The notes beneath the pieces are model-generated. The model was not told the DNA's origin. It searched no databases and saw nothing but the letters and a program-made list of their open reading frames with translations. Position numbers and translations under genes: made by a program. Below, in pieces: positions 1 to 7,203 of a stretch of DNA of 14,807 bases. The stretch's first letter is position 1, and each line of letters opens with the position of its first letter. Source of the DNA: an uncultured Collinsella sp. (GTDB taxonomy: Bacteria > Actinomycetota > Coriobacteriia > Coriobacteriales > Coriobacteriaceae); contig CABSNA010000013.1 in the NCBI GenBank assembly GCA_902478865.1, positions 1 to 14,807 of the forward strand, in the 5' to 3' direction.

Positions 1-440
1 AAGACAAGATCGAGGGCCTTTCGCTTGGCGCGGACGATTACGTGGTTAAGCCGTTCCGTCCGCTTGAGCTCATCGCGCGCGTGCATGCTCAGCTTCGCCG
101 CTACACCAGCTACGGTAGCCGCGCGCAGGTGGCCGAGTCGCCGATCATCCAGCTCGACGGCCTGGAGATCAACCGCGATGCTCGTTCCGTAATGGTGGAC
201 GGTGCGCCGGTGCGCCTCACGCCCATCGAGTATTCCATCTTGCTGTATCTGGTCGAGCATCGCGGCAGTGTGGTGGCCGTGGAGGATCTGTTCCGCGCGG
301 TGTGGAACGAGGATTTTATGCCCGGCTCCAACAATACGGTGATGGTGCACATTCGCCACCTGCGCGAAAAGATCGGTGACGACGCTCAAAAGCCGCGCTT
401 TATCAAAAACGTCTGGGGCGTCGGCTACATAATCGAATAA
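1..440 (+). CDS. VanR-like OmpR-family response regulator (5' partial)
   Basis: This is the C-terminal part of a DNA-binding response regulator; its start lies upstream of the window. The frame is open from base 3 and stops at TAA 438-440. The first residues carry the end of a receiver domain: GADDYVVKPF contains the conserved lysine before Pro-Phe, followed by the alpha-5 segment PLELIARVHAQLRRY. A winged-helix OmpR/PhoB-type effector domain follows, with LTPIEYSILLYLVEH and the recognition helix and wing around NNTVMVHIRHLREKIGDD, ending VWGVGYIIE. The linker and LRRY region resemble VanR. The protein should bind promoter DNA once phosphorylated by the kinase encoded 25 bases downstream. 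The phospho-acceptor aspartate is outside the window. The family call is firm; the VanR subgroup is likely; the regulon is unknown. Confidence 0.9.
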   Translation, partial: DKIEGLSLGADDYVVKPFRPLELIARVHAQLRRYTSYGSRAQVAESPIIQLDGLEINRDARSVMVDGAPVRLTPIEYSILLYLVEHRGSVVAVEDLFRAVWNEDFMPGSNNTVMVHIRHLREKIGDDAQKPRFIKNVWGVGYIIE

Positions 441-465
441 CGCCTTTGATGGTGGGGAAGTGGAT

Positions 466-1704
466 ATGACAAAAGACGATAGGCAAGCGTTCGAGGTGCC
501 CGATCGGCTCTTTGAATACGTGAGGTCGGTCGTCGACAACCGCGCGCTTGCAACGGTGCTGCTCTTTTTGCTGAGCCTGCTGCTGATTGGCATCGACAAC
601 ATCGTCGGAATCTTGGCGGTGCTGCTTGTCGGCTTTTTGCTGATCGATCGATTTGAGATCGTGTGCCGCTGCGTGGTGATTGGCGGCGCCGCGTGGGCCA
701 TGACGTTGGCGATTGGCGCCATGGCGCTCGGCGGCATCGAAGGGCCGGTGCTGTTCGATGCCGGCTTTGTATTCAACATGCTTGGCTTTGTGCTGGCGCT
801 TGCCGCGTGCGTGCTGTTCTTGTGTGGCCGCGCCCTGTACTATCAGGGCTACGAACAGGGCGAGCAGCATGCCGATTGTGTGCTGGCCGCTCGTATTCAA
901 GATCGTCTGATCGATCACCCCGACACCTGGGACAACATTGACGGTGACTTCTTGGAGGTCGAGGGCGCCCTTAACCGCGTGCGTGACCGTGAGCGCAAGG
1001 TGCAGCAAGCTCTGCGTGACGAGTCGCATCGCAAGGACGATCTGGTCACGTACTTGGCACATGACCTACGCACCCCGCTTGCCAGTGTGGTGGGCTATCT
1101 TTCGCTGTTGCAAGAGGCTCCTGAGCTGCCGGTTGAGCAACGTGCGCACTTTACGGGCGTGGCTCTCGACAAGGCGCACCGGCTCGATGCGCTCATCGAA
1201 GAGTTCTTCGATATCACGCGCTTTGACTTCCACGATATCGTGCTCACGCGTGGCTATGTTGATCTGGGGTTGCTGCTGGCTCAGGTGGCTGACGAGTTCT
1301 ATCCCATCCTCAACGAGCAGCATAAGGAAGTCCAAGTTGATATTCGCGAGGACCTGACGGTGCTCGTGGATGGCGACAAAATGGCTCGCGTGTTCAACAA
1401 CATCATGAAAAACGCCGTTGCCTATAGCTATGAGGGCTCGACCATCACGATCGAGGCCAGACGCCGGGACGGCGGTGGCGTGCGCGTGCGCTTTATCAAT
1501 CAGGGCGATCCCATCCCTGAGGCAAAGCTCAAGGTGATCTTTGAGAAGTTCTATCGCCTGGATGCGGCGCGTGCGACCAATCGCGGCGGCGCTGGACTGG
1601 GGCTTGCCATCGCCAAGGAGATCGTATGCGCGCACGGCGGTACCATCGCATGCGAATCGACGCCCGAGCATACTGTTTTTACTATCGAGTTGCCCGCCAC
1701 GTAG
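466..1704 (+). CDS. VanS-like sensor histidine kinase, four membrane segments
   Basis: Membrane sensor kinase, probably the partner of the VanR-like regulator just upstream. I chose ATG 466 because GGGGA (454-458) lies 7 bases before it; the in-frame GTG at 460 leaves only one base. The product is 412 residues. Hydrophobic segments lie near residues 28-43, 46-60, 67-88 and 102-120, with very short loops, so there is no sizeable external sensor domain. The catalytic core is intact: H-box AHDLRTPLAS with phospho-acceptor His199, N-box NIMKNAVAYS (Asn316), the INQGDPIP segment where the G1 box falls, F-box IFEKFYRLD, and G2 box GGAGLGLAIAK (about 374-384). KNAVAYS and GGAGLGLAIAKEI are typical of VanS-type kinases. 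Canonical VanS proteins have two membrane helices, so the four-helix sensor is a variation. No vanHAX or vanY-type genes are visible, so a glycopeptide role is not shown. The signal is unknown. Confidence 0.9.
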   Translation: MTKDDRQAFEVPDRLFEYVRSVVDNRALATVLLFLLSLLLIGIDNIVGILAVLLVGFLLIDRFEIVCRCVVIGGAAWAMTLAIGAMALGGIEGPVLFDAGFVFNMLGFVLALAACVLFLCGRALYYQGYEQGEQHADCVLAARIQDRLIDHPDTWDNIDGDFLEVEGALNRVRDRERKVQQALRDESHRKDDLVTYLAHDLRTPLASVVGYLSLLQEAPELPVEQRAHFTGVALDKAHRLDALIEEFFDITRFDFHDIVLTRGYVDLGLLLAQVADEFYPILNEQHKEVQVDIREDLTVLVDGDKMARVFNNIMKNAVAYSYEGSTITIEARRRDGGGVRVRFINQGDPIPEAKLKVIFEKFYRLDAARATNRGGAGLGLAIAKEIVCAHGGTIACESTPEHTVFTIELPAT

Positions 1705-1725
1705 CGTAGGCGCCCTTACAAACAC

Positions 1726-1752
1726 TTGACAATGCGCTCACGTGCATATGAG
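1726..1752 (+). promoter_or_regulatory. weak candidate promoter ahead of pstB
   Basis: TTGACA (1726-1731) matches the -35 consensus exactly. The best -10 candidate, TATGAG (1747-1752), is poor and only 15 bases away. It lies in the 103-base gap between the VanS-like gene and pstB, where a new transcript would be expected. I see no terminator in this gap. Low confidence. Confidence 0.25.
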
Positions 1753-1807
1753 CCGCGATTCCTACTATCGATACTGCTGAATTGATATCGATGTGGAGGT
1801 ATGCGGT

Positions 1808-2683
1808 ATGACGGCTGCTGCGGCTGTGGAGCCCACGGAGCTTGAAGAACTCATGAAAGCGCAGGTCGAGGCCGCGCGCGAGCGCGAGGTTGGGGATGCG
1901 ACTCGCCCCACGGCAGAGGATCTTGCCGCCTCGCCGACGCGTATCGATGTCGAGGGCCTCGACCTGTTCTATGGCGACCACCATGCGCTCAAGGACGTGA
2001 ATATCAAGATCCGCGACAAGCAGATCACCTCGTTCATCGGGCCTTCGGGCTGCGGAAAGTCCACGTTGCTGCGCTGCTTTAACCGCATGAACGACGGCAT
2101 CAAGGATTGCCGCATCGAGGGCAGGATTGCGCTCGATGGTCAAGATATCCTGGGCGACTACGACATCTGCCGCTTGCGCCAGCGCGTGGGCATGGTGTTC
2201 CAGCGCCCCAACCCGTTTCCCATGAGCATCTACGACAACGTCGCCTACGGTCCTCGCGGCATGGGAGTGCGCGACCGCGTCGTGCTCGACGAGCTGGTCG
2301 AGGATTCCCTTCGTCGCGCTGCGCTATGGGATGAGGTCAAGGACAAGCTCAAAGAGTCGGGTCTGGGTCTTTCGGGCGGCCAGCAGCAGCGTCTGTGCAT
2401 CGCCCGCGCACTTGCCGTGCAGCCCGACATTCTGCTGATGGACGAGCCGACCTCGGCACTCGACCCTGTGTCGACGCTGGTGGTGGAGCAGCTGGCCTGC
2501 GAGCTCAAAGAGACCTGCACGCTCGTGGTCGTTACGCACAATATGCAGCAGGCGGCGCGTATCTCCGATTCGGTCGCATTCTTTTTGCTGGGTGAGCTGG
2601 TGGAGCACGCGCCCACCGCGCAACTCTTCAAGAATCCGACCGATCCGCGCACGGCGGATTATTTGACGGGGCGTTTTGGCTGA
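1808..2683 (+). CDS. pstB: PstB phosphate ABC transporter ATPase
   Basis: Cytoplasmic ATPase that powers high-affinity phosphate import through the PstCA channel. I chose ATG 1808 because GGAGG (1795-1799) lies 8 bases upstream; an in-frame GTG at 1793 would sit inside that site. The product is 291 residues. Motifs in order: Walker A GPSGCGKST (78-86), the PstB-characteristic NRMNDG stretch, the Q-loop with FQRPNPFPMSIYDNV (Gln132), signature LSGGQQQR (from 188), Walker B ILLMDEP (Asp212, Glu213), and the H-switch in VVTHNM. The RPNPFPMSI and NRMND motifs separate PstB from other importer ATPases. About 45 residues before the ATPase core form an acidic, alanine- and glutamate-rich extension not usual in PstB (about 250-260 residues). 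The pstS, pstC and pstA genes are absent here. A PhoP/PhoR-type pair follows 64 bases downstream, which fits phosphate control. Confidence 0.95.
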   Translation: MTAAAAVEPTELEELMKAQVEAAREREVGDATRPTAEDLAASPTRIDVEGLDLFYGDHHALKDVNIKIRDKQITSFIGPSGCGKSTLLRCFNRMNDGIKDCRIEGRIALDGQDILGDYDICRLRQRVGMVFQRPNPFPMSIYDNVAYGPRGMGVRDRVVLDELVEDSLRRAALWDEVKDKLKESGLGLSGGQQQRLCIARALAVQPDILLMDEPTSALDPVSTLVVEQLACELKETCTLVVVTHNMQQAARISDSVAFFLLGELVEHAPTAQLFKNPTDPRTADYLTGRFG

Positions 2684-2693
2684 TACCATCTAG

Positions 2694-2707
2694 TAAAGGT
2701 ACCTTTA
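2694..2707. promoter_or_regulatory. 14-bp perfect palindrome between pstB and the PhoP-like gene
   Basis: TAAAGGTACCTTTA is a perfect palindrome in the 64-base gap between pstB and the response regulator. It ends 40 bases before the chosen start. A candidate -35, TTGACG (2663-2668), and a poor -10, TACCAT (2684-2689), lie just upstream. The palindrome could therefore cover the early transcribed region and act as an operator, possibly for autoregulation. PhoB-family boxes are usually direct repeats, so this is not a clear Pho box. No terminator is seen in this gap, so pstB may read through. Confidence 0.3.
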
Positions 2708-2747
2708 GGGTTAAGATGCGGTCATGCCGGCCGCAAAGGGGTTCAAC

Positions 2748-3476
2748 ATGATCTATTACGTCGAGGACGATGACAACATCAGGGATTTGACGGTCTATGC
2801 GCTGCGCAAGCAGGGGATTGAGGCCGAAGGCTTTTCGTGCGACGGTGAGTTTAAGGCTGCCGTGGCGCGACGGGTACCCGATGCCGTCCTGCTCGACATC
2901 ATGCTGCCCGATACCGATGGCTTGGCGATTATGCGCCGCCTGCGTGCCGATCGCCTGACGGCGACGGTGCCCATCATGATGCTTACCGCCAAGGATACCG
3001 AGCTCGACAAGGTGATGGCGCTCGATGGCGGTGCCGACGATTACCTGACTAAGCCGTTTTCGCTCATGGAGCTCGCCAGCCGCTGCCGCGCACTGCTGCG
3101 TCGCGGCGGCATGGTCAAACAGGCAAGCGATGTGCTCAGCGTGGGCGACATTGTGCTCTCGCCCAGCCATCGTGAGGTGACTGTTGCCGGCGAGTCGCTT
3201 AAGCTCACCCTGCGCGAGTTCGACCTGCTCGAGTACCTCATGCGCAAGCCCGGCGTGGTCTTTACCCGCGAGTCGTTGCTGCAGAGCGTGTGGGGCTGGG
3301 ACTTCGACGGCGGTTCGCGCACCGTTGACGTGCACGTGCAGACGCTTCGCCAAAAACTGGGCGAGCATGCCAGCGCCATCGAGACCGTGCGCGGCGTGGG
3401 CTACCGCTTGGCCGAGCCTTCTGCCGGCGATGGTGCCAAAGGCGACGACACCGCGGCCACCGCATCGGAGGAGTAA
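2748..3476 (+). CDS. PhoB/PhoP/RegX3-type response regulator
   Basis: Full-length OmpR-family response regulator of 242 residues. I chose ATG 2748 because AAAGGGG (2735-2741) lies 6 bases before it; an in-frame ATG at 2724 has no good ribosome site. The receiver domain has an acidic pocket (VEDDDN, residues 5-10), phospho-acceptor Asp50 in VLLDIMLPD, Thr80 in MMLTAKD, and Lys102 in LTKPFS. The winged-helix domain follows from about 130 to 228: LTLREFDLLEYLM, then SRTVDVHVQTLRQKLG and VRGVGYRLAEP. The last 20 residues are a low-complexity Gly/Asp/Ala/Glu tail. Its place between pstB and a PhoR-like kinase suggests a PhoB/PhoP role in phosphate starvation. That role rests on context, because sequence alone does not separate PhoP from other OmpR-type regulators. 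The kinase starts 3 bases after its stop, so the two are co-transcribed. Confidence 0.92.
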   Translation: MIYYVEDDDNIRDLTVYALRKQGIEAEGFSCDGEFKAAVARRVPDAVLLDIMLPDTDGLAIMRRLRADRLTATVPIMMLTAKDTELDKVMALDGGADDYLTKPFSLMELASRCRALLRRGGMVKQASDVLSVGDIVLSPSHREVTVAGESLKLTLREFDLLEYLMRKPGVVFTRESLLQSVWGWDFDGGSRTVDVHVQTLRQKLGEHASAIETVRGVGYRLAEPSAGDGAKGDDTAATASEE

Positions 3477-3479
3477 CCC

Positions 3480-4904
3480 GTGGTCTTCGCCCCCCAGGGA
3501 AAACATACGCTGTCGCACCGCGTTTTTGTGACGATCTTTGTCTGCGCCATGGCGGTTATCGTGGCGTTTACGGTGCTGGGTGCGTTCTTTGTGCAAAACA
3601 CCTTGGCGGATGCCACGAGTGCCAATCTGGCGCAGGAAACCGAGCTCATTGCTGCCGCTCTCGACGAACAGCAGGAGCCCATCCCGTTCTTGCGTAGTCT
3701 CGATCGCGAGGACTTGCGCATCACGCTGATTAACAAGGATGGATCGGTTGCCTACGACAACGAGGCGTCGCCTTCCACACTGCCCAACCATGGCGATCGC
3801 CCCGAGGTCATCGAGGCCTTTGAGAGTGGTTTGGGTTCCGCGGAGCGCGCAAGCTCTACGCTCGACGAGATTATGCTGTATCGCGCCGTCGCCCTTGATA
3901 ACGGCCAGGTTGTCCGCTTGGCGCAGGCCCAGCCTGGCGTTGCGGCGATTTTGCTGTCGATGGTGGCGCCGATGCTGCTTATCGCAGCAGCGGGTGCGGT
4001 ACTCTCGTTTTTTATGGCGCGCCGCGAGTCCCGTGCCATCATCGCGCCGTTGCAAGAGGTGGATTTGGACCACCCACGCCGTAGCTATGAGCACGCCTAT
4101 GCCGAGATGGTCCCCATGCTTGAGCGTATCGAGTCGCAGCGCCAGGAACTCAAGCGCCAAATGGCGGTGCTAGCGGACAACGACCGTATGCGCCGCGAGT
4201 TCACGGCGAATATCACCCATGAGCTCAAGACGCCGCTTACGGCGATTTCGGGCTATGCCGAGCTCATCGCAAACGGCATGGTCGAGGGCGAGGGCGACCT
4301 GCGCAACTTTGGCGGTCGCATCTATCGTGAGGCGGGCCGCTTGGCAGCGCTTGTCAACGATATCCTTACGCTGTCTAACTTGGACGAGGCCGAGCGTGCA
4401 ACTGAGGGCGAGGCAGTGCCCATTGGGTCCACGGAGCCTATTGAGCTCTCGCGTGCGATCTACGCGGTTGAGCAGCGTCTTGAACAGGTTGCCCGTCAGG
4501 CGAATGTGACGATAAGTCATGAGACCAAGCCTGTGGTCATCGAAGGCGTGTCGCGCTTGGTCGACGAGCTCATCTATAATCTGGCAAGCAACGCCATCCG
4601 CTACAATCGGCCCGGCGGTACGGTTACGCTGCAGTGCGGCACCAACGACGAAGGCCATCCGTTCCTCGCTGTCGCCGACACGGGAATCGGTATCGCGCCT
4701 GAAGAACAGGGCAAGGTATTTGAGCGGTTCTATCGCGTGGACAAGAGTAGGTCCAAGGCACGCGGCGGAACCGGCCTGGGGCTTGCCATTGTCAAGCATG
4801 CGGCCCTGTATCATCACGCCACGCTTGATCTGTCGAGCGAGTTGGGCGTGGGAACCACCATTACGGTGACGTTTCCCATACAGCAGGACGAGCCATTCGC
4901 ATAG
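3480..4904 (+). CDS. PhoR-type sensor histidine kinase
   Basis: Membrane histidine kinase of 474 residues, partner of the regulator just upstream. Start GTG 3480 is supported by GGAGGAG (3467-3473), which overlaps the end of the regulator gene and sits 6 bases away. Segment order: membrane helix about 15-38, an external region of about 115 residues, helix about 154-177, a short cytoplasmic linker with QRQELKRQMAVL helix, then the kinase core. The H-box is FTANITHELKTPLTAISGYAE, with His247 the phospho-acceptor. The N-box is NLASNAIRYN (Asn371), G1 is DTGIGIAPEE (from Asp400), F-box FERFYRVDKSRS, and G2 GGTGLGLAIVKH (429-440). The layout and H-box match the PhoR/WalK group. In such systems the Pst importer often restrains PhoR, which fits pstB nearby. 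The phosphate signal itself is inferred from context. Confidence 0.9.
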   Translation: MVFAPQGKHTLSHRVFVTIFVCAMAVIVAFTVLGAFFVQNTLADATSANLAQETELIAAALDEQQEPIPFLRSLDREDLRITLINKDGSVAYDNEASPSTLPNHGDRPEVIEAFESGLGSAERASSTLDEIMLYRAVALDNGQVVRLAQAQPGVAAILLSMVAPMLLIAAAGAVLSFFMARRESRAIIAPLQEVDLDHPRRSYEHAYAEMVPMLERIESQRQELKRQMAVLADNDRMRREFTANITHELKTPLTAISGYAELIANGMVEGEGDLRNFGGRIYREAGRLAALVNDILTLSNLDEAERATEGEAVPIGSTEPIELSRAIYAVEQRLEQVARQANVTISHETKPVVIEGVSRLVDELIYNLASNAIRYNRPGGTVTLQCGTNDEGHPFLAVADTGIGIAPEEQGKVFERFYRVDKSRSKARGGTGLGLAIVKHAALYHHATLDLSSELGVGTTITVTFPIQQDEPFA

Positions 4905-4929
4905 CGATACAACACAGATATTGATGTAG

Positions 4930-4965
4930 ACGCCGCATTTGACTTTCGGGTGCGGCGTTGTTGTG
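4930..4965 (+). terminator. terminator-like hairpin after the PhoR-type gene
   Basis: ACGCCGCA (4930-4937) pairs perfectly with TGCGGCGT (4951-4958) around a 13-base loop. An outer CAACA (4911-4915) could extend it by pairing with TGTTG further right. The T-tract is modest and delayed (AATTTTA, about 4968-4974). It lies 25 bases after the kinase stop and divides the phosphate unit from the polysaccharide unit. A reasonable, but not textbook, intrinsic terminator. Confidence 0.55.
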
Positions 4966-4990
4966 CAATTTTACGATTGCTTCCGACATT

Positions 4991-5052
4991 TTTACAGGAG
5001 AGCCTGTTTCTTATGTATAGAGTTTGGTCTCGGTAAAAAGATGCGATAACAT
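4991..5052 (+). promoter_or_regulatory. candidate promoter region for the Wzz/BY-kinase unit
   Basis: Two weak promoter readings are possible. One is TTTACA (4991-4996) with TATGTA (5012-5017) or TATAGA (5016-5021). The other is TTGGTC (5024-5029) with TAACAT (5047-5052) at 17-base spacing. A small inverted repeat, ACAGG-AGAG-CCTGT (4994-5007), overlaps the first -35 and could be an operator or hairpin. A promoter is expected here because a terminator lies upstream and a new gene set starts downstream, but its exact position is uncertain. Confidence 0.3.
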
Positions 5053-5099
5053 ACGGACAGTTTTGTCAATCCGAACTGGGGAAATGAAAGGCAAGCTGC

Positions 5100-5756
5100 A
5101 TGACCCTTCTCGAACTGTTCCAGCTGCTGAAGAAGCACCTCAAGCTGGTCATCACCCTTCCGGTGGTCTGCGCGATCGCCATGGGCATCGTGTCCTTCGT
5201 TGCGATGGACAACACCTATACCGCGACGACGAGCATGTACATTTTCGCCAAGACCGACGATAGCGGTCAGATGAGCTACAACGATCTCTCGGCGAGCCAG
5301 ATGCTTTCCAACGATATCGCCACGCTGCTGGATAGCGATAGCGTTAAGAGCGGCGCCGCCAAAGAACTGGGCCTCACCGATTTGGATGACTACAAGGTGT
5401 CTGTTTCCTCCGAGACCACCACGCGTGTCATTACGCTTTCGGTTACCGGCACCGATGCCAAGGAGACGGCTGAGGTCGCAAAGGCCATTGCCAGCTCGGT
5501 GAGTACGGTCGCTCAGAACGTCGGCGCTGCCCAGAGCATCAACGTTATCGACGAGGCTAAGACCCCCGAAGCCCCCAGCGGCCCCAAGCGCACGCTGTAT
5601 ATTGCCGTCGCGTTCCTCGCCGGTATCTTTATCGCAGTTGCCTATGTCGTTTTGGCAGACATGCTCAATACCCGCATCCGCGGTGCCGAAGAGGCAGAAG
5701 AGCTCCTGGGTATTCCCGTTGTTGGCCGAATTCCGGCTATGAAAGGTGGTAAATAG
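5100..5756 (+). CDS. Wzz/CpsC-type polysaccharide co-polymerase (BY-kinase activator)
   Basis: Membrane protein of 218 residues that in this family sets polysaccharide chain length and activates a partner tyrosine kinase. It has two membrane helices, about 16-36 and 165-187, flanking an external domain, the Wzz (polysaccharide co-polymerase) layout. A proline-containing stretch, KTPEAPSGPKR, precedes the second helix as usual. The cytoplasmic tail (188-218) contains AEELLGIPVVGRIP, typical of CpsC/CapA-type activators that dock on a separate kinase. The start is ATG 5100 with AAAGG (5087-5091) 8 bases upstream. The kinase gene starts 2 bases after its stop, so the two are translated together. 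Being separate from the kinase is the Gram-positive arrangement; proteobacterial Wzc is a fusion. Polymer identity cannot be read from the sequence. Confidence 0.9.
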   Translation: MTLLELFQLLKKHLKLVITLPVVCAIAMGIVSFVAMDNTYTATTSMYIFAKTDDSGQMSYNDLSASQMLSNDIATLLDSDSVKSGAAKELGLTDLDDYKVSVSSETTTRVITLSVTGTDAKETAEVAKAIASSVSTVAQNVGAAQSINVIDEAKTPEAPSGPKRTLYIAVAFLAGIFIAVAYVVLADMLNTRIRGAEEAEELLGIPVVGRIPAMKGGK

Positions 5757-5758
5757 GC

Positions 5759-6496
5759 ATGGCTAAGGCAAAGAACACCGATAAGCTCGTTGTGCAGAAT
5801 GCCGCCAAGACCCTTCTGGCCAACATCCGCTTTGCGAGCGTGGACGACCCCATTCGCACCATCACCGTTACCTCCTCGATTCCCAACGAGGGCAAGTCTA
5901 CGGTTTCCATTAATCTTGCTCAGGCAATCGCCACGAGCGGCAAGAGTGTCCTGCTGGTCGAGGCTGATATGCGTCGCAGGTCCCTTGCCGATATGCTCGG
6001 CGTTCGTTCGCGCGGCGGACTCTATGCGGTCCTTTCCGAGCAGATCTCCATTGACCAGGCAATTGTCGAGACGGGTCAGAAGAACTTCTACTTCCTCGAT
6101 GCCGAGCCGCATATTCCCAATCCTGCCGACATCATCGTCTCTCACCGCTTTGCCAAGCTGGTAAAGGCGCTGTCCGCCAAGTTCCAGTACGTCATCTTTG
6201 ATGCTCCCCCGGTCGGCACCTTTATCGATGCTGCCGAGATTGCCGGCCTGACCGACGGCACGCTGTTCGTGGTGCGTGAGGATTTCACCAAGCGCGAGGA
6301 GGCGCTCAACGCCATCGGTCAGCTTAAAAAGTCCGAGAAGGTCAAGCTCATCGGTACCGTTATGAACTACTGCGAGACCGAGACCAGCGAGTACTACTAC
6401 TCCTACTACACCAAGGACGGTAAGAAGGTGAAGAAGGGCTCCGACGATCAGGGGACTTCCAAAAAGGGCATCTTCACCAACCGAGCAAACGTTTAG
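5759..6496 (+). CDS. CpsD/CapB-type bacterial tyrosine kinase (BY-kinase)
   Basis: Cytoplasmic P-loop tyrosine autokinase of 245 residues. In this family it pairs with the Wzz-like membrane activator and controls polysaccharide assembly by cycles of phosphorylation. Visible motifs are Walker A IPNEGKST (41-48, Lys46), Walker A' VLLVEADMRR (64-73, Asp70), and Walker B VIFDAPP with Asp148. The C-terminal tyrosine cluster, YYYSYY, covers 212-217 with further acidic residues before it (ETETSE). A lysine-rich tail follows. All features needed for a working BY-kinase are present, so it is unlikely to be a ParA/MinD-type relative. The start is ATG 5759, with AAAGGTGG (5742-5749) 9 bases upstream, inside the end of the activator gene. 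The phosphatase gene follows 17 bases later. Confidence 0.93.
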   Translation: MAKAKNTDKLVVQNAAKTLLANIRFASVDDPIRTITVTSSIPNEGKSTVSINLAQAIATSGKSVLLVEADMRRRSLADMLGVRSRGGLYAVLSEQISIDQAIVETGQKNFYFLDAEPHIPNPADIIVSHRFAKLVKALSAKFQYVIFDAPPVGTFIDAAEIAGLTDGTLFVVREDFTKREEALNAIGQLKKSEKVKLIGTVMNYCETETSEYYYSYYTKDGKKVKKGSDDQGTSKKGIFTNRANV

Positions 6497-6513
6497 TTGA
6501 TTAAGGCTGACCT

Positions 6514-7164
6514 ATGCGTGACATTCATTGCCATATCTTGCCGGGTGTAGACGACGGCGCCGCCGATCTCGATGAGAGCTTGGCGATGCTCGAGGCTGCC
6601 AAGCGGGCTGGTGTAACCAGAATTGTTTGCACTCCTCACTGCCGTGATCCCTATTTTGATTACGACAAGATGTGGGATGCCTTTGAGCTGCTGCGCGATA
6701 ACGCTGACGGTTTTCCGCTCCAGATGGGCTTCGAGGTCAACCATCGAAAGCTCGTTGAGCTTGGTATCGATGCCGCGGAGCACTTGCATTTCGATGGGAC
6801 CAACGAGTTTCTGCTCGAGCTTTCGACGCATGCCGATGCGTATGCGTTTAGAGAGTACGAGAACACGATTTACGATTTGCAGTGCCGTGGCTATCAGGTG
6901 ATCATCGCTCATCCTGAGCGCTATCGTGCGGTTCAAAAGGATGTAAGCGTGGCGGAGCGCCTGGTCGATATGGGCTGCAAGCTGCAGGCTTCGGCGGACT
7001 TTATTGCCGGCGGTCGCTTTGGTCGCGAGAAAAAGCCGGCACAGCGCCTGTTCGATCAGAACCTGTACAGCTTCATCGCGAGCGATGCCCATAACGTGGG
7101 TCATTACGATTGCCTGGCGAAGGCTCGCGCGAAGTTTAGCGTGCGCGGAGCTCATTTTCGCTAA
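6514..7164 (+). CDS. CpsB/YwqE-type PHP-fold tyrosine phosphatase
   Basis: Metal-dependent phosphotyrosine phosphatase of 216 residues that would reverse autophosphorylation of the BY-kinase encoded just upstream. The PHP-fold metal ligands are all in place: DIHCHILPGVDDG (His5, His7, Asp13/14), CTPH (His42), FEVN (Glu74), LLELS (Glu102), IAHPERY (His133), and SDAH (Asp191, His193). This order and spacing match CpsB/CapC/YwqE, not the histidinol-phosphatase branch. The start is ATG 6514 with a modest AAGG (6503-6506) 7 bases upstream. The gene order activator, kinase, phosphatase, with gaps of 2 and 17 bases, supports one operon. No motif is missing, so it is predicted to be active. Its substrate is inferred from context. 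Confidence 0.92.
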   Translation: MRDIHCHILPGVDDGAADLDESLAMLEAAKRAGVTRIVCTPHCRDPYFDYDKMWDAFELLRDNADGFPLQMGFEVNHRKLVELGIDAAEHLHFDGTNEFLLELSTHADAYAFREYENTIYDLQCRGYQVIIAHPERYRAVQKDVSVAERLVDMGCKLQASADFIAGGRFGREKKPAQRLFDQNLYSFIASDAHNVGHYDCLAKARAKFSVRGAHFR

Positions 7165-7203
7165 AATCTGTCCCTAACGTTCGCATTGAATGAAGGGGCA
7201 GCC

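Noticed and set aside
1..1704. Vancomycin-resistance gene cluster
   Set aside because: Only VanR/VanS-like regulators are seen; no ligase, dehydrogenase or dipeptidase genes are in the window, so resistance cannot be claimed.
2628..4160. Long antisense open frame of about 510 codons opposite the PhoP/PhoR-type genes
   Set aside because: The + strand holds two clear, full-length families with good ribosome sites. The antisense product is rich in His, Arg and Gln and resembles no protein; it is a by-product of GC-rich third positions.
5024..5263. Open frame overlapping the start of the Wzz-type gene
   Set aside because: It is out of frame with the clear Wzz-type protein and its downstream half is a shadow of that gene.
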